Shown here piece after piece: positions 42,001-51,267 of a stretch of DNA of 64,000 nucleotides. Origin of the DNA: CAYNKA01 sp964397655 (GTDB taxonomy: Bacteria > Spirochaetota > Spirochaetia > DTKZ01); the NCBI GenBank assembly GCA_964397655.1, contig CAYNKA010000001.1, forward strand, positions 558,001-622,000. Reading direction: 5' to 3'. How positions within the stretch are numbered: position 1 is the first letter of the stretch; each line of letters begins with the position of its first letter. The notes below the pieces were generated by a model. It was given only the letters and a program-made list of their open reading frames with translations. It did not search any database and was not told the origin of the DNA. A program made the position numbers and the translations under genes.

Positions 42001-42196
42001 CGGTATCAGAATGGGAAAGAATCAATTCACTACTCAGTTTCTTCACGGCCTCACCGATTATTTCCAAGCTTCGTACAAAAGCTCTCTTCAATGTTTCATT
42101 TTCCAAGAACTCTTACCTCGTGGACAAGGACGTTTGCTCGAAGATATAAGCCATTTCATCCCTGATATGAAGAAGAAGCTCCACATCAGAGTGCAT
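42001..42196 (-). pseudogene. hepT: HepT (DUF86, HEPN) toxin, broken
   Basis: Begins HSDVELLLHIRDEMAYIFEQTS, then an in-frame TAA falls before EFLENETLKRAFVRSLEIIGEAVKKL, which is the canonical DUF86 block in the same frame. The sequence diverges after about residue 55, so the C-terminal part with the catalytic RxxxxxH motif is missing. The ATG overlaps the mntA stop, showing a former mntA-hepT operon. Confidence 0.7.
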
Positions 42197-42491
42197 GATA
42201 TTCGACCTCTTGCAAGATGCGCGGTCCGATATACGGGCTCAACGATTCCGGAGTGAGTAGATCTACTTTTCGCTCGATGTTGGCTTCAAGGAAATTCGCC
42301 AGACCCATGAAATTATCGAAATTCTTCTTCTCAGGATCGAATTCCACCAAAAGATCGACATCGCTCCTTTCTTGATGCTCGTTTCGCACGAAGGACCCGA
42401 ACAGGCCTATCCGTTTGACGCCGAAGCTCTTGATGGCGAAGCTATTCTTTGCGATAAAATCAATTAAATCCTTCTTCGTGGAAACGTACAT
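42186..42491 (-). CDS. mntA: MntA-type nucleotidyltransferase antitoxin
   Basis: 101-aa minimal nucleotidyltransferase. The GSx10DxD motif is intact: GSFVRNEHQERSDVD, followed by LLVEFD. In intact pairs MntA AMPylates and silences the HEPN RNase HepT; here the toxin downstream is broken. I use ATG 42491; the longer frame upstream is not conserved-looking. The region is more AT-rich than its flanks. Confidence 0.8.
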   Translation of the reverse strand: MYVSTKKDLIDFIAKNSFAIKSFGVKRIGLFGSFVRNEHQERSDVDLLVEFDPEKKNFDNFMGLANFLEANIERKVDLLTPESLSPYIGPRILQEVEYHAL

Positions 42492-42504
42492 GCTTTTTAG
42501 GATT

Positions 42505-42624
42505 TTAACAGATACTCGCCCGTAAAGCAACAAACGTGGAACCGGAGCAGGTCGGGTCCAGGACAAGGTCGCCGGGGTCCGTGGTCATGAAGGCTTCCTC
42601 AGCCGCCGTATAAAGGGGTTCTCT
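42505..42624 (-). pseudogene. DNA methyltransferase fragment
   Basis: Immediately after the brxL stop the minus strand reads EEAFMTTDPGDLVLDPTC, the motif-I block of N6/N4 DNA methyltransferases of the type III mod class (normally ...DLVLDPTCGSGTT). Here GSG is altered to SGS and the frame ends 9 codons later. About 35 codons survive. It is the tail of a lost restriction-modification gene. Confidence 0.5.
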
Positions 42625-44736
42625 TCATTCCACCTTGAAGATATCCACCATCGTTTCCAGGCAGGGCCTCAGGTTGAGGTCGTTCGCTCCGACGACGAAC
42701 CAGTTCTCGGGCTTCTGATATATGTCCAGACCGCGGCCGATCTTGATATGCCAGCCGTTCGAAAGCCGAAGCTCTCTATCGTGGAGCCCTTCCTTGAAGA
42801 CGTATTCGAATTTCATGTTCTGATTTTCGATGCTCTCTTTGAGGCTGTCGAAGCGGTCCTGCGCTTCCTTCTTCTGTGCAGGATCGTCCGTACCGGTGAT
42901 GAGCGTTATCTTTTCCGCGTCTCCGGTCCGCACAATGAGTTCGCAGAGCCGTATGAGATTCTGAATCTGGTGCTGACTCCTGATGTAAGGGTCTTCCACC
43001 TCCACGATCTTCGCTCCACGAAGGTATTCGCCGAAGATCGCGTCGTAGCCGAAACCGGTGTCGCCATAAAATATCCTGAAATGTTTCTCCTTGAGTTCTG
43101 CAGGTTCGGTAATAGCGGTCCGGGGAGAATTCAACGGCGTCGATGCGGGTTCCGGCGTTCGTTGCTGGGAAGCTGCAGCTGCTTCCGCAGGCTTCTTCAT
43201 GATCTTTATTTTCGTCTTCCCCTTCGCAGCTTCCTGAGAGCCTTCCTCGTCGATGACGCGCCTATGGGGGGCGAGGGTGCTCTCGGATCCTTGGGACTCG
43301 GGGCAGAAAACGACCCGCTCGTTCCCCGACGCATCGAAATACGAAAGATTGATCCTGGCGTATTCTTCGTCGGTTTTCTTCTTGTTGAGCTGCTCTTTGA
43401 TCCTGCGCCGGCCCTCGACGGCATATTCGATGTATTCCGCCAGCTCTTCCGTAGTGGGTTCCCCGCTTGGATGGAGAATCTTCAGGAATGCACAGAGGGT
43501 TTTCCTGATGGCGATTTCGTCGCGGCCCTCTACCGTCTTTCCCAGTTTGACGTTCCGGCTCACCCAGTCGTACCGGTTCTGGAAGCGGAAGAGATAATGA
43601 AAGGCTTCGGCCAGGTAATCGGAAATGAAGCCGTAATTATCCGTGAGGAAGGGGCTTGAGTTCTTCGGTATTTCCCAGCCGGGAAGATAGTAATGGAATC
43701 GGTCGATGACGGCCAAATCGAAACTCTCCGGCAAGGGATAGAAGAGGTCGAGGGATTCAGAATTCACGACCTGGTCGATGGCGTGGTCGATGTTCCCGAC
43801 GAAGGCGAAGCTCGCGTCCGCGATGATCTGAGTTCCTCGGGAAAACCTGCCGTTCGCCATGAAGTCCTTCATGATCTGGACGGAATCCTTGTCCTTGATT
43901 TTTATCGACCCGACTTCATCGAAGGCGACGGTATCCCAGAAACCGACCAGGCCGACCTTGTTCTTCCGGTTGTTGTAGAAAAGGATGGACGTGGTCGCCT
44001 GCCCTCCGGAAATGAGCGTCGTGTACGGAGAGAACTCCGAAAAAGAATACGATTTGCCGGTACCTCTCGGGCCGAGCTCGATGAAATTGTAGTTCTTCTC
44101 GACGAAGCCGAAGAAGCGGGCGAGATAATGGAATTTGAGCCGTTTCGACAGCTTCGAGGGCTCGAGGCCGATGCTCCGGATGACGATATCGAGCCATTCG
44201 TCGCGGGTGAAGCGGAGCCGTCCTTCAAGGAAAGCGTCGGCATCGAATCTGGATAGCTGGATCGGCCGGAGGTCGTCGATGAAAAAGGCGTAGTCGTCGT
44301 CTTCGATGTCGTTGTGGCAGACGACGGCTTCGGCCCAGATGCCGCCTTCCAGAATACGGTCGTTTTCCCGGTAAAACTTTTCCGGGATCGCGATTCGCCG
44401 CGAATTGAAGTTCTCCATTTCGGCCCAATGCCGCTTTTCCTTTTCCGAATAGGTGACATGGACCTTGTCGATGAAGCGGTGCTTTCCCTTCTGCTGGACC
44501 GTGGACTGGGCCTTGTTCGATTCGTCGGGCCGCACGTAGTTCGATTCGAGGGTCTCAAAGACGGCCTCGATGCCGGCCTTTATTTCCTCCGGGTCGTCGG
44601 AAGCGCAGAATTTCGCGAGAAGGAATTCCAGGACGAAGGACGGGACGTTCGTCCCTTTCTTGATCTTGTGCAGCAGGTCCTTCCGCACGACCTTGCCGGG
44701 AAAAACTTCGTTGAGTTTTCGATCGAATTCGTTCAT
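42625..44736 (-). CDS. brxL: BREX Lon-like ATPase BrxL
   Basis: 703-aa protein typical of type 1 BREX. An N-terminal domain precedes an AAA+ core with Walker A GPRGTGKS at about 221 and Walker B-like GFWDTVAFDEVG, then a charged linker (about 480-545) and a C-terminal Lon-like domain. It starts 2 nt after the pglZ stop and is the last gene of the BREX operon. No clear terminator follows. Confidence 0.9.
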   Translation of the reverse strand: MNEFDRKLNEVFPGKVVRKDLLHKIKKGTNVPSFVLEFLLAKFCASDDPEEIKAGIEAVFETLESNYVRPDESNKAQSTVQQKGKHRFIDKVHVTYSEKEKRHWAEMENFNSRRIAIPEKFYRENDRILEGGIWAEAVVCHNDIEDDDYAFFIDDLRPIQLSRFDADAFLEGRLRFTRDEWLDIVIRSIGLEPSKLSKRLKFHYLARFFGFVEKNYNFIELGPRGTGKSYSFSEFSPYTTLISGGQATTSILFYNNRKNKVGLVGFWDTVAFDEVGSIKIKDKDSVQIMKDFMANGRFSRGTQIIADASFAFVGNIDHAIDQVVNSESLDLFYPLPESFDLAVIDRFHYYLPGWEIPKNSSPFLTDNYGFISDYLAEAFHYLFRFQNRYDWVSRNVKLGKTVEGRDEIAIRKTLCAFLKILHPSGEPTTEELAEYIEYAVEGRRRIKEQLNKKKTDEEYARINLSYFDASGNERVVFCPESQGSESTLAPHRRVIDEEGSQEAAKGKTKIKIMKKPAEAAAASQQRTPEPASTPLNSPRTAITEPAELKEKHFRIFYGDTGFGYDAIFGEYLRGAKIVEVEDPYIRSQHQIQNLIRLCELIVRTGDAEKITLITGTDDPAQKKEAQDRFDSLKESIENQNMKFEYVFKEGLHDRELRLSNGWHIKIGRGLDIYQKPENWFVVGANDLNLRPCLETMVDIFKVE

Positions 44737-44738
44737 CG

Positions 44739-47258
44739 TTACTCCGTATAGTCCGTCTCAAGGTCGAGACGGGCGAATTGCTCGAGCGTCAAGGGATCAA
44801 GGACGCTCACCGTGAAAGGCCCCCTGTGGTCCTCGTTCATGACGAGGGTAACCTTCATCGCCTGGCCGGGCTTTATCTTGACGATGCCCGACCCGGGATC
44901 GAAGCCGGCCGCCGGCTGGGCCCTTCCGACTTCCTTGTCTCCTTCGCGGACGGTAAGGAGAAGAGCGAGATCGTGTTCCAGGGCCCCGCCGAAGAGGTCT
45001 CCGCCTTCGGGATGCGAAACCGAAAGGTCGAGCGACGGCCTCATGGTCGTGATCTTTTTCGTCATTCCGCCGCGATAGCCGAGAGTCACGCCGAAGGCGG
45101 TCTTCTTGGGCGCCTGGGCAGGAAAATCCACGGTGACGACGGGAAGCGCGCATTCCTGGAGCGAGAGACCTCCATGCACATAGCGAGAGCCGCCCGAGAA
45201 GCATCCGAGTCCGTTGGGCGTGAATAACTGCTTCTCATAGCCCGAAATTCCGATGCTCGCGACATCGAAGGCCTTCACGCTCGCGCTCTTCGATCCTTCT
45301 CCGAGGAGATACCTCGATCCGGCCGCTTCCCAGACGCCATCGGGCTTGGCGATCGTCCCGCCGGCGACCTTCGGCGGCTGGAGGAGGAAGCCGTGATCGG
45401 TCGCGATGACGGCTCGGGAAAATCCGAGTCTGCGCACCCTTTCGAGGCCGCGCAGGATGTTGCGGATGAGGTGGGAAAGGAGTTCAAGCGCCTCCGGCCC
45501 GAGGGCTTCACCAGCGGCGTCGATCTCGGTCGAGCGCACGACGAGGAGCTGGACCTGATCGCCGAGGTCGGCCTTCTTCAAGGTTTCGAGGTCGTTCATG
45601 ACGACGTCGAAGACGCGATCGCCGTAGACCGACTTCAGATAGGCGACGCGCTCCTGGGCGGTAGCGACCTGTTCTGAACCGATCAGGGGAAGGAGCGCAC
45701 CGTTCTTGGCGGTGAACGAGAGTTTCTTTTCCGCTCCCGGGAGCAGGGCGGCCATTCCGACCGGAGTGACGCTGGGCAGTTTGCCCCTCACCCGATCCAA
45801 TCGGGCCGTATACGCCTTCGGAAGTAGCAGGAGCAGTTCCCGGGCGAGATCATAGCGTAGCGCGTCGATCATGAAAAAGGCGGTTTTCTCCCGCGCTTCC
45901 AACCGTGGCGCCAGCCGGTTGGCAAAAATGCCGCTTGCGTCCTCTTTCTCCGGCCCCGGCCAGAATTCCTTCTCCACGCAGGAAAGGAAATCTCGCTGAA
46001 GCGCTTCGGCTGCGGCGTAATAGTCCGCACGGACCCTTTCCATGAGATCTTCGAGGCCGATGGAATCGCTCGCCGTCAAGCCGGAAGCGTACACTTCAAA
46101 TCCGCGGTATTCTGCGTCGATGAGGGAAAAGCGGTCCGTATAGGCCCGGAGGAAATCATCCACCGTACTTCGATCTTCTTTAAGACCGGCGAAGGCGGAA
46201 AGCCGATCAAGGACGCTCACCGCGGAACCGAGGCAGGCCCAGAAGGATTGAACGTCTTCGAGGCTGTCGTACCAGACGGAGGCTTTCCCGGCTTCGATGA
46301 TCCGCTGCGCTTCATCGTAATCCCCAGCCAGGGCCGCGGAGGTGCATCTTCTCAGCGAAACGCGCGTCTCGAAGGCGAAGGTTTCCCGGACGCCGAGGTC
46401 CGGGGTATGCTCGAATTTCTCCGCGAGGCCGAAGCTGGTCTCGATCCGCTCGGCGATTTCACGGTAGGCGGGGCGCGTCGCCTTCGAATCGCGGAGCGCC
46501 TCGCAGAGGCCGTCGACGAAGGCCTTCTTTTCGGCCGCAGCGCGGGGAACCGACTTCAACGATGCGGGAAGCTCTCCGGGGAGGTCCAAGACGAATTCGC
46601 TGAAAAGGAGGAACCGTCCCAGGGCTTCCTGGAAGCCCTTCCAGTCCGCAGCCTTCACGTCAAGGCCAAGGACGGATTTCGCGAGATCGCGGGCCTCGGC
46701 GAACCAGGCGCCACCTTTTTCCAGCACCGGAAGGAGGCCGGGGGGCGGCGCCACAAGGACGAGCAGCATTTCCCGCTCGGACTCGACGCCGAGCAGGGCC
46801 TTGAGGTTCGGCCGGAGGGCCCCTCCGGCGAGACCGTTCACGACTTCGAACGAAGGCTCCCCCTCCGCAAAGAGCTTCCTCACATCCTCCTCCCGGCCGG
46901 GGAAGGCCCGGAGACAGAGCTCCCGGTACTGGTCGCCGTCCCCTTCCGGGAAGACGGCTCCGCCGAGCTCGAAGGGAGCGAAGGCGTTCTCTCGGCGCCT
47001 ATAATCGTCCTTCGGTTTCTCCCAGGGCAGATAGACGAGGAGCCGCGATCCGGGCTCGTCCGCGAGCCGGCCCCACGCGTCGAGGGCCTCTTCACGTCCC
47101 CGGACGAGGGAAGCGCCGGCGTCCACGACCTTGGTATGCTCATCCGCCAGCGACCTCGCGATTCCCTGAAACCGCCGCTCCGGGTCGTAGACGACGAGGC
47201 AGGAGCGGCGTTCGAGGCGGCGGGCAAATTCCGCTGAAATAAAAGCTTCAATCTTCAT
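44739..47258 (-). CDS. pglZ: BREX alkaline-phosphatase-fold protein PglZ
   Basis: 839-aa PglZ. The phosphatase-superfamily metal site is visible as FFMIDALRYDLARE and, further on, VIATDHGFLL; the rest matches the long BREX PglZ layout. It is required for BREX methylation and exclusion in studied systems. The start overlaps pglX-C by 11 nt. Confidence 0.9.
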   Translation of the reverse strand: MKIEAFISAEFARRLERRSCLVVYDPERRFQGIARSLADEHTKVVDAGASLVRGREEALDAWGRLADEPGSRLLVYLPWEKPKDDYRRRENAFAPFELGGAVFPEGDGDQYRELCLRAFPGREEDVRKLFAEGEPSFEVVNGLAGGALRPNLKALLGVESEREMLLVLVAPPPGLLPVLEKGGAWFAEARDLAKSVLGLDVKAADWKGFQEALGRFLLFSEFVLDLPGELPASLKSVPRAAAEKKAFVDGLCEALRDSKATRPAYREIAERIETSFGLAEKFEHTPDLGVRETFAFETRVSLRRCTSAALAGDYDEAQRIIEAGKASVWYDSLEDVQSFWACLGSAVSVLDRLSAFAGLKEDRSTVDDFLRAYTDRFSLIDAEYRGFEVYASGLTASDSIGLEDLMERVRADYYAAAEALQRDFLSCVEKEFWPGPEKEDASGIFANRLAPRLEAREKTAFFMIDALRYDLARELLLLLPKAYTARLDRVRGKLPSVTPVGMAALLPGAEKKLSFTAKNGALLPLIGSEQVATAQERVAYLKSVYGDRVFDVVMNDLETLKKADLGDQVQLLVVRSTEIDAAGEALGPEALELLSHLIRNILRGLERVRRLGFSRAVIATDHGFLLQPPKVAGGTIAKPDGVWEAAGSRYLLGEGSKSASVKAFDVASIGISGYEKQLFTPNGLGCFSGGSRYVHGGLSLQECALPVVTVDFPAQAPKKTAFGVTLGYRGGMTKKITTMRPSLDLSVSHPEGGDLFGGALEHDLALLLTVREGDKEVGRAQPAAGFDPGSGIVKIKPGQAMKVTLVMNEDHRGPFTVSVLDPLTLEQFARLDLETDYTE

Positions 47259-49359
47259 CGGTTTCGAGCTCCAGTTCCGATTCTACCACGGCTTTCCCCT
47301 TCCCGGCCTTCTTTCCCTTCTTGTCGGCCGCCGGCGGCTTCCACTCGCAGAGGTCCTCGAGCCCGTGGGCGACGGCGAGGGAGCGGTCCCGGCGGCATTT
47401 CTCCCTGACCCGGTCGGGCCATACGGCATAGGCGAGATGGGCCCAGTCGTAGTCTCCGGCTTCGAGCTTCTTCCAGGTCGCCTCGAGTTCCTTCCGCCAG
47501 GAAGGAAGCCGGAAAAGCCTCCAGAGCGGGCAGGCGGCGATCTGCACGCCGTCGTCCAAGTCCGGCTTGAAGGGAAGCCCGGCGACGCGGTCGATTTCTT
47601 CCTTCATTTCCGCCAGGGCCGCGGTGAACTCGACAAGCTCCTCCGTCCGGAGGCGGTCGGCCTTGCCCTCGCTCCTCGCGAGGTCCTGCCGAGCGGTCTC
47701 GAGCTTCCGCCGCTCCAGCTTGAGCTTCTCCTCGAGAAGGTTGCTGCAGGCGTAGAGCGTGTCCGCGGTGAGCCGCGGGTAGTAGAGCCAGAGGGTATAG
47801 CGGCCGTCCGCGCTCTGGAGGGGCCAGTAGACGGGAGCCTTGCGCCGGCTCTTGGAATACCGCTTGAGGTGCGATTCGAAGAAGCCCCCGGGCTTCCTAA
47901 GGTAATCGCGAAGGTCGTTCACGCCGAGCTCCGCCCGGAGCTCCCGCTCCTTCTCGTCCGCCTCTTCCCCGTGGAGGAAGCGGAGGGCAGAGCGGAGCCG
48001 GGCGACGATGTCCCGGGGATCGTCGGGATCGTCCACGAGGATGCCGTCCCAGGGGACCTCGATCGGATACTCCGCTGCGGTGATTTTCCCGGACCGGGCG
48101 GACGCGGGCGGAAGGGTTATCGCGTTCGGCCGGGCGCGGAGCCAATCCTCGGAGGCGATGTCGTCTTGCCTGGCCGGGAGGCCGTCCGTCCCGACGAGCA
48201 TGGCGGGAGGGCAGACCGGGAGAGGATCGAAGGGATCCGGGAGAGCCGGAGCGAGAGAAGAATCCTTCGCGATGCGGATGTCGAAGCGGCCGAAAATGAG
48301 GCTAACTACATCATCAATGATTAAATCATGAGAGAGAGCCTCCTTTTCCCAACGAGTAATAGATGCTAATAATTGTTTCCTAGGCTCCACGGAATTTGAA
48401 AAGCTTTTTATTTTTAGAGAATTTAATAAAGCATTTTCAGAATCATTCATTACTTTTATTAGGCTCTGACGTATATTAGATATGTCATTGCATAAACAAA
48501 TCACTCTTTTCATTCGTATAGTGGGGTCGTTCTCTTTTGCTGCCATTACAAGCTTCGCACCTTTTCTTGAGAAATCATCAAAATTCGAGATGAGAATATC
48601 GGGAAAGATGAGATTCTTGATAATTCCGACTTCATATGATTGAATTTCTTCTCTCCCTACTCCCATAACATATGCCAAATCCTCTTCAAATTTTAAATTT
48701 AATATTGTATTTATGAGACTTAATTCAGGTGTATTTTCTGAAAAAAGAACAGAACCTTTATGACCAAATATTGAACCAGCCGGAAATGCACGAAAACTTA
48801 GGCCATCGGTTCTCACCGGCCACGTCACCCCCGGCCGGAAATAAAAGCTCTCATTTCTAATCACGCTCCCCGAGAAAGCTTTCATATCCTCCCCCTCGTC
48901 TTTCCAGTTCACGACGAGGTGAATGTCCGCGTAGTAGGGCGAATACTCGCCGCCTTTCGCGAAGGGGGCCCAGTATTTTCCTTCGTGAGTCCGTTTCCGG
49001 CACCAGGCTTGGAAGGCCGGAAGATCGGCCCGCCAGTCAGGGCCGTTTCCCGCGTCGAGCCGCCGCTCCGCCTTTACCTCCCACCAGGCGCGGACGAAGC
49101 GGAAGTCATCGCCAGTCTGCAAGCCGACCCGAACAGTCCGCCCCTCACTCTCGAAGGGCGGAAACTTGGTGAAGAGCTCCCGGATCTCGTCGTCCACCCA
49201 GTAGGCGAAGGGGCTGTTCGGGACCTTGGAGAACTTCTCCGCTTCCAGGGAAAAGACCGTATCCCGCCCTGCCCCGCCCGAGCGGACGGACCCGACGGCT
49301 TCCCGGAGCGCGGCTTCCTTGTCTTCGGCTTTGAGGAGGCGGAGGAAGGTGGTTTTCAT
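47248..49359 (-). CDS. pglX: PglX C-terminal part (specificity half), separate ORF
   Basis: 703-aa protein that begins where ordinary PglX proteins continue after the methyltransferase core: FLRLLKAEDKEAALREAV, then PNSPFAYWVDDEIRELF and a Tyr/Trp-rich recognition region, a coiled-coil stretch (about 560-610) and a basic/acidic tail. No methyltransferase motif I or NPPF is present. The ATG overlaps the DUF4209 stop (ATGA), so it is translated in its own right. Together with pglX-N it totals 1369 aa, close to an intact PglX (about 1200). Residues about 160-353 are encoded by much more AT-rich DNA. Confidence 0.8.
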   Translation of the reverse strand: MKTTFLRLLKAEDKEAALREAVGSVRSGGAGRDTVFSLEAEKFSKVPNSPFAYWVDDEIRELFTKFPPFESEGRTVRVGLQTGDDFRFVRAWWEVKAERRLDAGNGPDWRADLPAFQAWCRKRTHEGKYWAPFAKGGEYSPYYADIHLVVNWKDEGEDMKAFSGSVIRNESFYFRPGVTWPVRTDGLSFRAFPAGSIFGHKGSVLFSENTPELSLINTILNLKFEEDLAYVMGVGREEIQSYEVGIIKNLIFPDILISNFDDFSRKGAKLVMAAKENDPTIRMKRVICLCNDISNIRQSLIKVMNDSENALLNSLKIKSFSNSVEPRKQLLASITRWEKEALSHDLIIDDVVSLIFGRFDIRIAKDSSLAPALPDPFDPLPVCPPAMLVGTDGLPARQDDIASEDWLRARPNAITLPPASARSGKITAAEYPIEVPWDGILVDDPDDPRDIVARLRSALRFLHGEEADEKERELRAELGVNDLRDYLRKPGGFFESHLKRYSKSRRKAPVYWPLQSADGRYTLWLYYPRLTADTLYACSNLLEEKLKLERRKLETARQDLARSEGKADRLRTEELVEFTAALAEMKEEIDRVAGLPFKPDLDDGVQIAACPLWRLFRLPSWRKELEATWKKLEAGDYDWAHLAYAVWPDRVREKCRRDRSLAVAHGLEDLCEWKPPAADKKGKKAGKGKAVVESELELETDED
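48300..48880. other. AT-rich segment inside pglX-C (likely recognition domain)
   Basis: Between about 48300 and 48880 the coding DNA turns AT-rich (for example the run around 48310-48720) while both flanks are strongly GC-rich, yet the frame stays open. This marks residues about 160-353 as imported sequence, as expected of a swapped target-recognition domain. Confidence 0.6.
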
Positions 49360-51266
49360 GATTCGCTGTCCTTTTTCGTGACCGTGTCGCTTTTTTCGGC
49401 ATCCAAGAACTGAAAAGCGCCGAGGCGGAGCGCCGCCAGGAGGAGATAATGCATTTTTTCCACCGAGTATTCCCGTGGGAGCATGAGACCGTGAGCCAGG
49501 CGGTCCCGAAGCCCGAGACCGCTCTTGTCGATCAAGACGTACTTCAGGAAAAAGACGAGGTCCTCCCCCAATTTATTTTTAAGGACCTCGTCTTCGAGCA
49601 GCTGATAGAGGTTCTTTTCCTGGGTGGTAACGACAGTGCCTTCCTTCTTGGTGACCATGGTCGAACGTCCGAAAAGATGGCAGAGATCGCGGAGCATCCC
49701 TTCGATTTTCACGGTCAGCGAGTCCACGGCGAGCATGAAGTAGGGCTGGTTCCTGTCATCCAGGAAATAGAAGGTCATCTGGGTGAAATAATCGTGGACC
49801 GCCGGAAGCAGGGCCTCCAGCCAACTATACTCGAGAGTCTCCCCTTGCGCGGAAGCGAACTTCAATCTTCGTCCCAGCCAGCTCGTCTTCAGCAGAAAAT
49901 CGACGAACTGCCCGGTTCCGAGCACCCGTCTTTTTATCGCCTCGAAGAGCAGTACGTGCATGATCTTATGAGTCCATCTGCCGAGTTCATGGCCGTAATT
50001 GACGGAGGTCCAGTGGGCGAAGGTTTCCTCCGGAGAAGCGGTCTTCTTCGCCTCGTTCCCCTGCTCGTCGATTATCGATAGGGACATATGCGCCATGAGC
50101 GGATGGGTTTCCAGCTGTTTCTTCGTAACGTCGCGAATCCGTGCAAGGTTGGGAAGAAGGCTTTTATCGTTCAAGAGGAAGGTCAGGACTGCCTCGGGGC
50201 CTTGGTCGAGCAGTTTCTTCGTCACGCTCTTCGCGAGTTCGATGACCGCGGTGATATCGGTTTCGTGTTCGATCTTGCCGAAGTGCATCTTCTTGCCGTG
50301 TTCATTGTACAGAAGCTCGAACTCCGCCGCTTTTTCGTAGTCGCGAAGCTCTTTATATGCGGCCGCCGCGGCGGCGAAAAACGAATGCGCTTCATTCGAC
50401 CTTCCCGCGTTCGCATGTTCCCAGGCCCAGGCTTCGTAGGCCTCGGCCCGCAGGCGTTTCAATTCCGTCGTGCTCTCGCCGAGGCGGCCGGCGGTTCGTT
50501 CGAGGCTTTCCGTGGCTTTAACGACGCTCGGGAAGCGGCCGGCTTTCTTCAGCTCGTGTGTTCCTTGAAGTAGCGTACGATAGATTTCGGAAAGCCTCTC
50601 CCTAGGAATGGCACGCGGGAATTCGTTCACGGCCTCGGAAACGCCCAAGACGATCCTTTCCTTTTCGGGAATATCCGACCGGAGGAGATCCAAAAGAAAT
50701 TCAAGGAATCCATCGAGTTCCACTCCGCAGGTATGCACGAAGAACATGGCATTCGTGACGGCATGAGTGAGTCTCACCCAGAACTGCTCCTCGGGATTCC
50801 TGAAGGTCTGTTCCCTGTATAATTTCATCGCTTCGAAATAATTCTCCGCCGCGGCTCTTGCGAAGTCATCATGCTTTTTTCTGCCTTCCCAGAGGATGTG
50901 AGCATACCGGGCCTTCAGCACCGGATTCTTCGTTTTTTCGAGCCTGCTTTGTATGTAGTCGTAATCATCCAAAGTGAATCGGCATATATCGGGAAAGTTG
51001 ACATGGGTGCCATCGGAAAGCGCCCAGGTCGTTATCGGAGTAAATTTCCCCGATCGTATTTCGAAATAGACACAGCAGCTTTCAATTGAAAGTCGCCTAT
51101 CTTTTGATTCATCCCCTTCTGTCCTGTTTTTCTTCTCGAGCATTTCTACGTGGCTCGCCAATTCCATCAAATGATCGAACTCGTGGGCATGGTCGTCCCA
51201 GAACGCATACAAGGTATCGAGATCGTTCAGCTTTTCCGGCAATAACGGCTTCGGCATTCTCGGCAT
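49356..51266 (-). CDS. DUF4209 protein with HEPN-like RxxxxH motif
   Basis: 636-aa largely helical protein. Near the C-terminus (about 587-593) it has RDRLAHG inside LGLRDRLAHGLM, matching the RNxxxHG signature described for DUF4209 and also the RxxxxH pattern of HEPN ribonucleases. The N-terminal 400 residues look like TPR-type helices. The ATG at 51266 follows the abiEii stop by 1 nt; the end overlaps pglX-C as ATGA. The location inside a BREX operon suggests a defence effector or a BREX accessory; no function has been shown. Confidence 0.6.
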   Translation of the reverse strand: MPRMPKPLLPEKLNDLDTLYAFWDDHAHEFDHLMELASHVEMLEKKNRTEGDESKDRRLSIESCCVYFEIRSGKFTPITTWALSDGTHVNFPDICRFTLDDYDYIQSRLEKTKNPVLKARYAHILWEGRKKHDDFARAAAENYFEAMKLYREQTFRNPEEQFWVRLTHAVTNAMFFVHTCGVELDGFLEFLLDLLRSDIPEKERIVLGVSEAVNEFPRAIPRERLSEIYRTLLQGTHELKKAGRFPSVVKATESLERTAGRLGESTTELKRLRAEAYEAWAWEHANAGRSNEAHSFFAAAAAAYKELRDYEKAAEFELLYNEHGKKMHFGKIEHETDITAVIELAKSVTKKLLDQGPEAVLTFLLNDKSLLPNLARIRDVTKKQLETHPLMAHMSLSIIDEQGNEAKKTASPEETFAHWTSVNYGHELGRWTHKIMHVLLFEAIKRRVLGTGQFVDFLLKTSWLGRRLKFASAQGETLEYSWLEALLPAVHDYFTQMTFYFLDDRNQPYFMLAVDSLTVKIEGMLRDLCHLFGRSTMVTKKEGTVVTTQEKNLYQLLEDEVLKNKLGEDLVFFLKYVLIDKSGLGLRDRLAHGLMLPREYSVEKMHYLLLAALRLGAFQFLDAEKSDTVTKKDSES

Positions 51267-51267
51267 C

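Noticed and set aside
41749..42165. A 138-codon plus-strand open frame after the integrase relic
   Set aside because: It runs antisense through the recognisable HepT relic and mixes two compositions; only its first 45 codons could be real and they match nothing I know.
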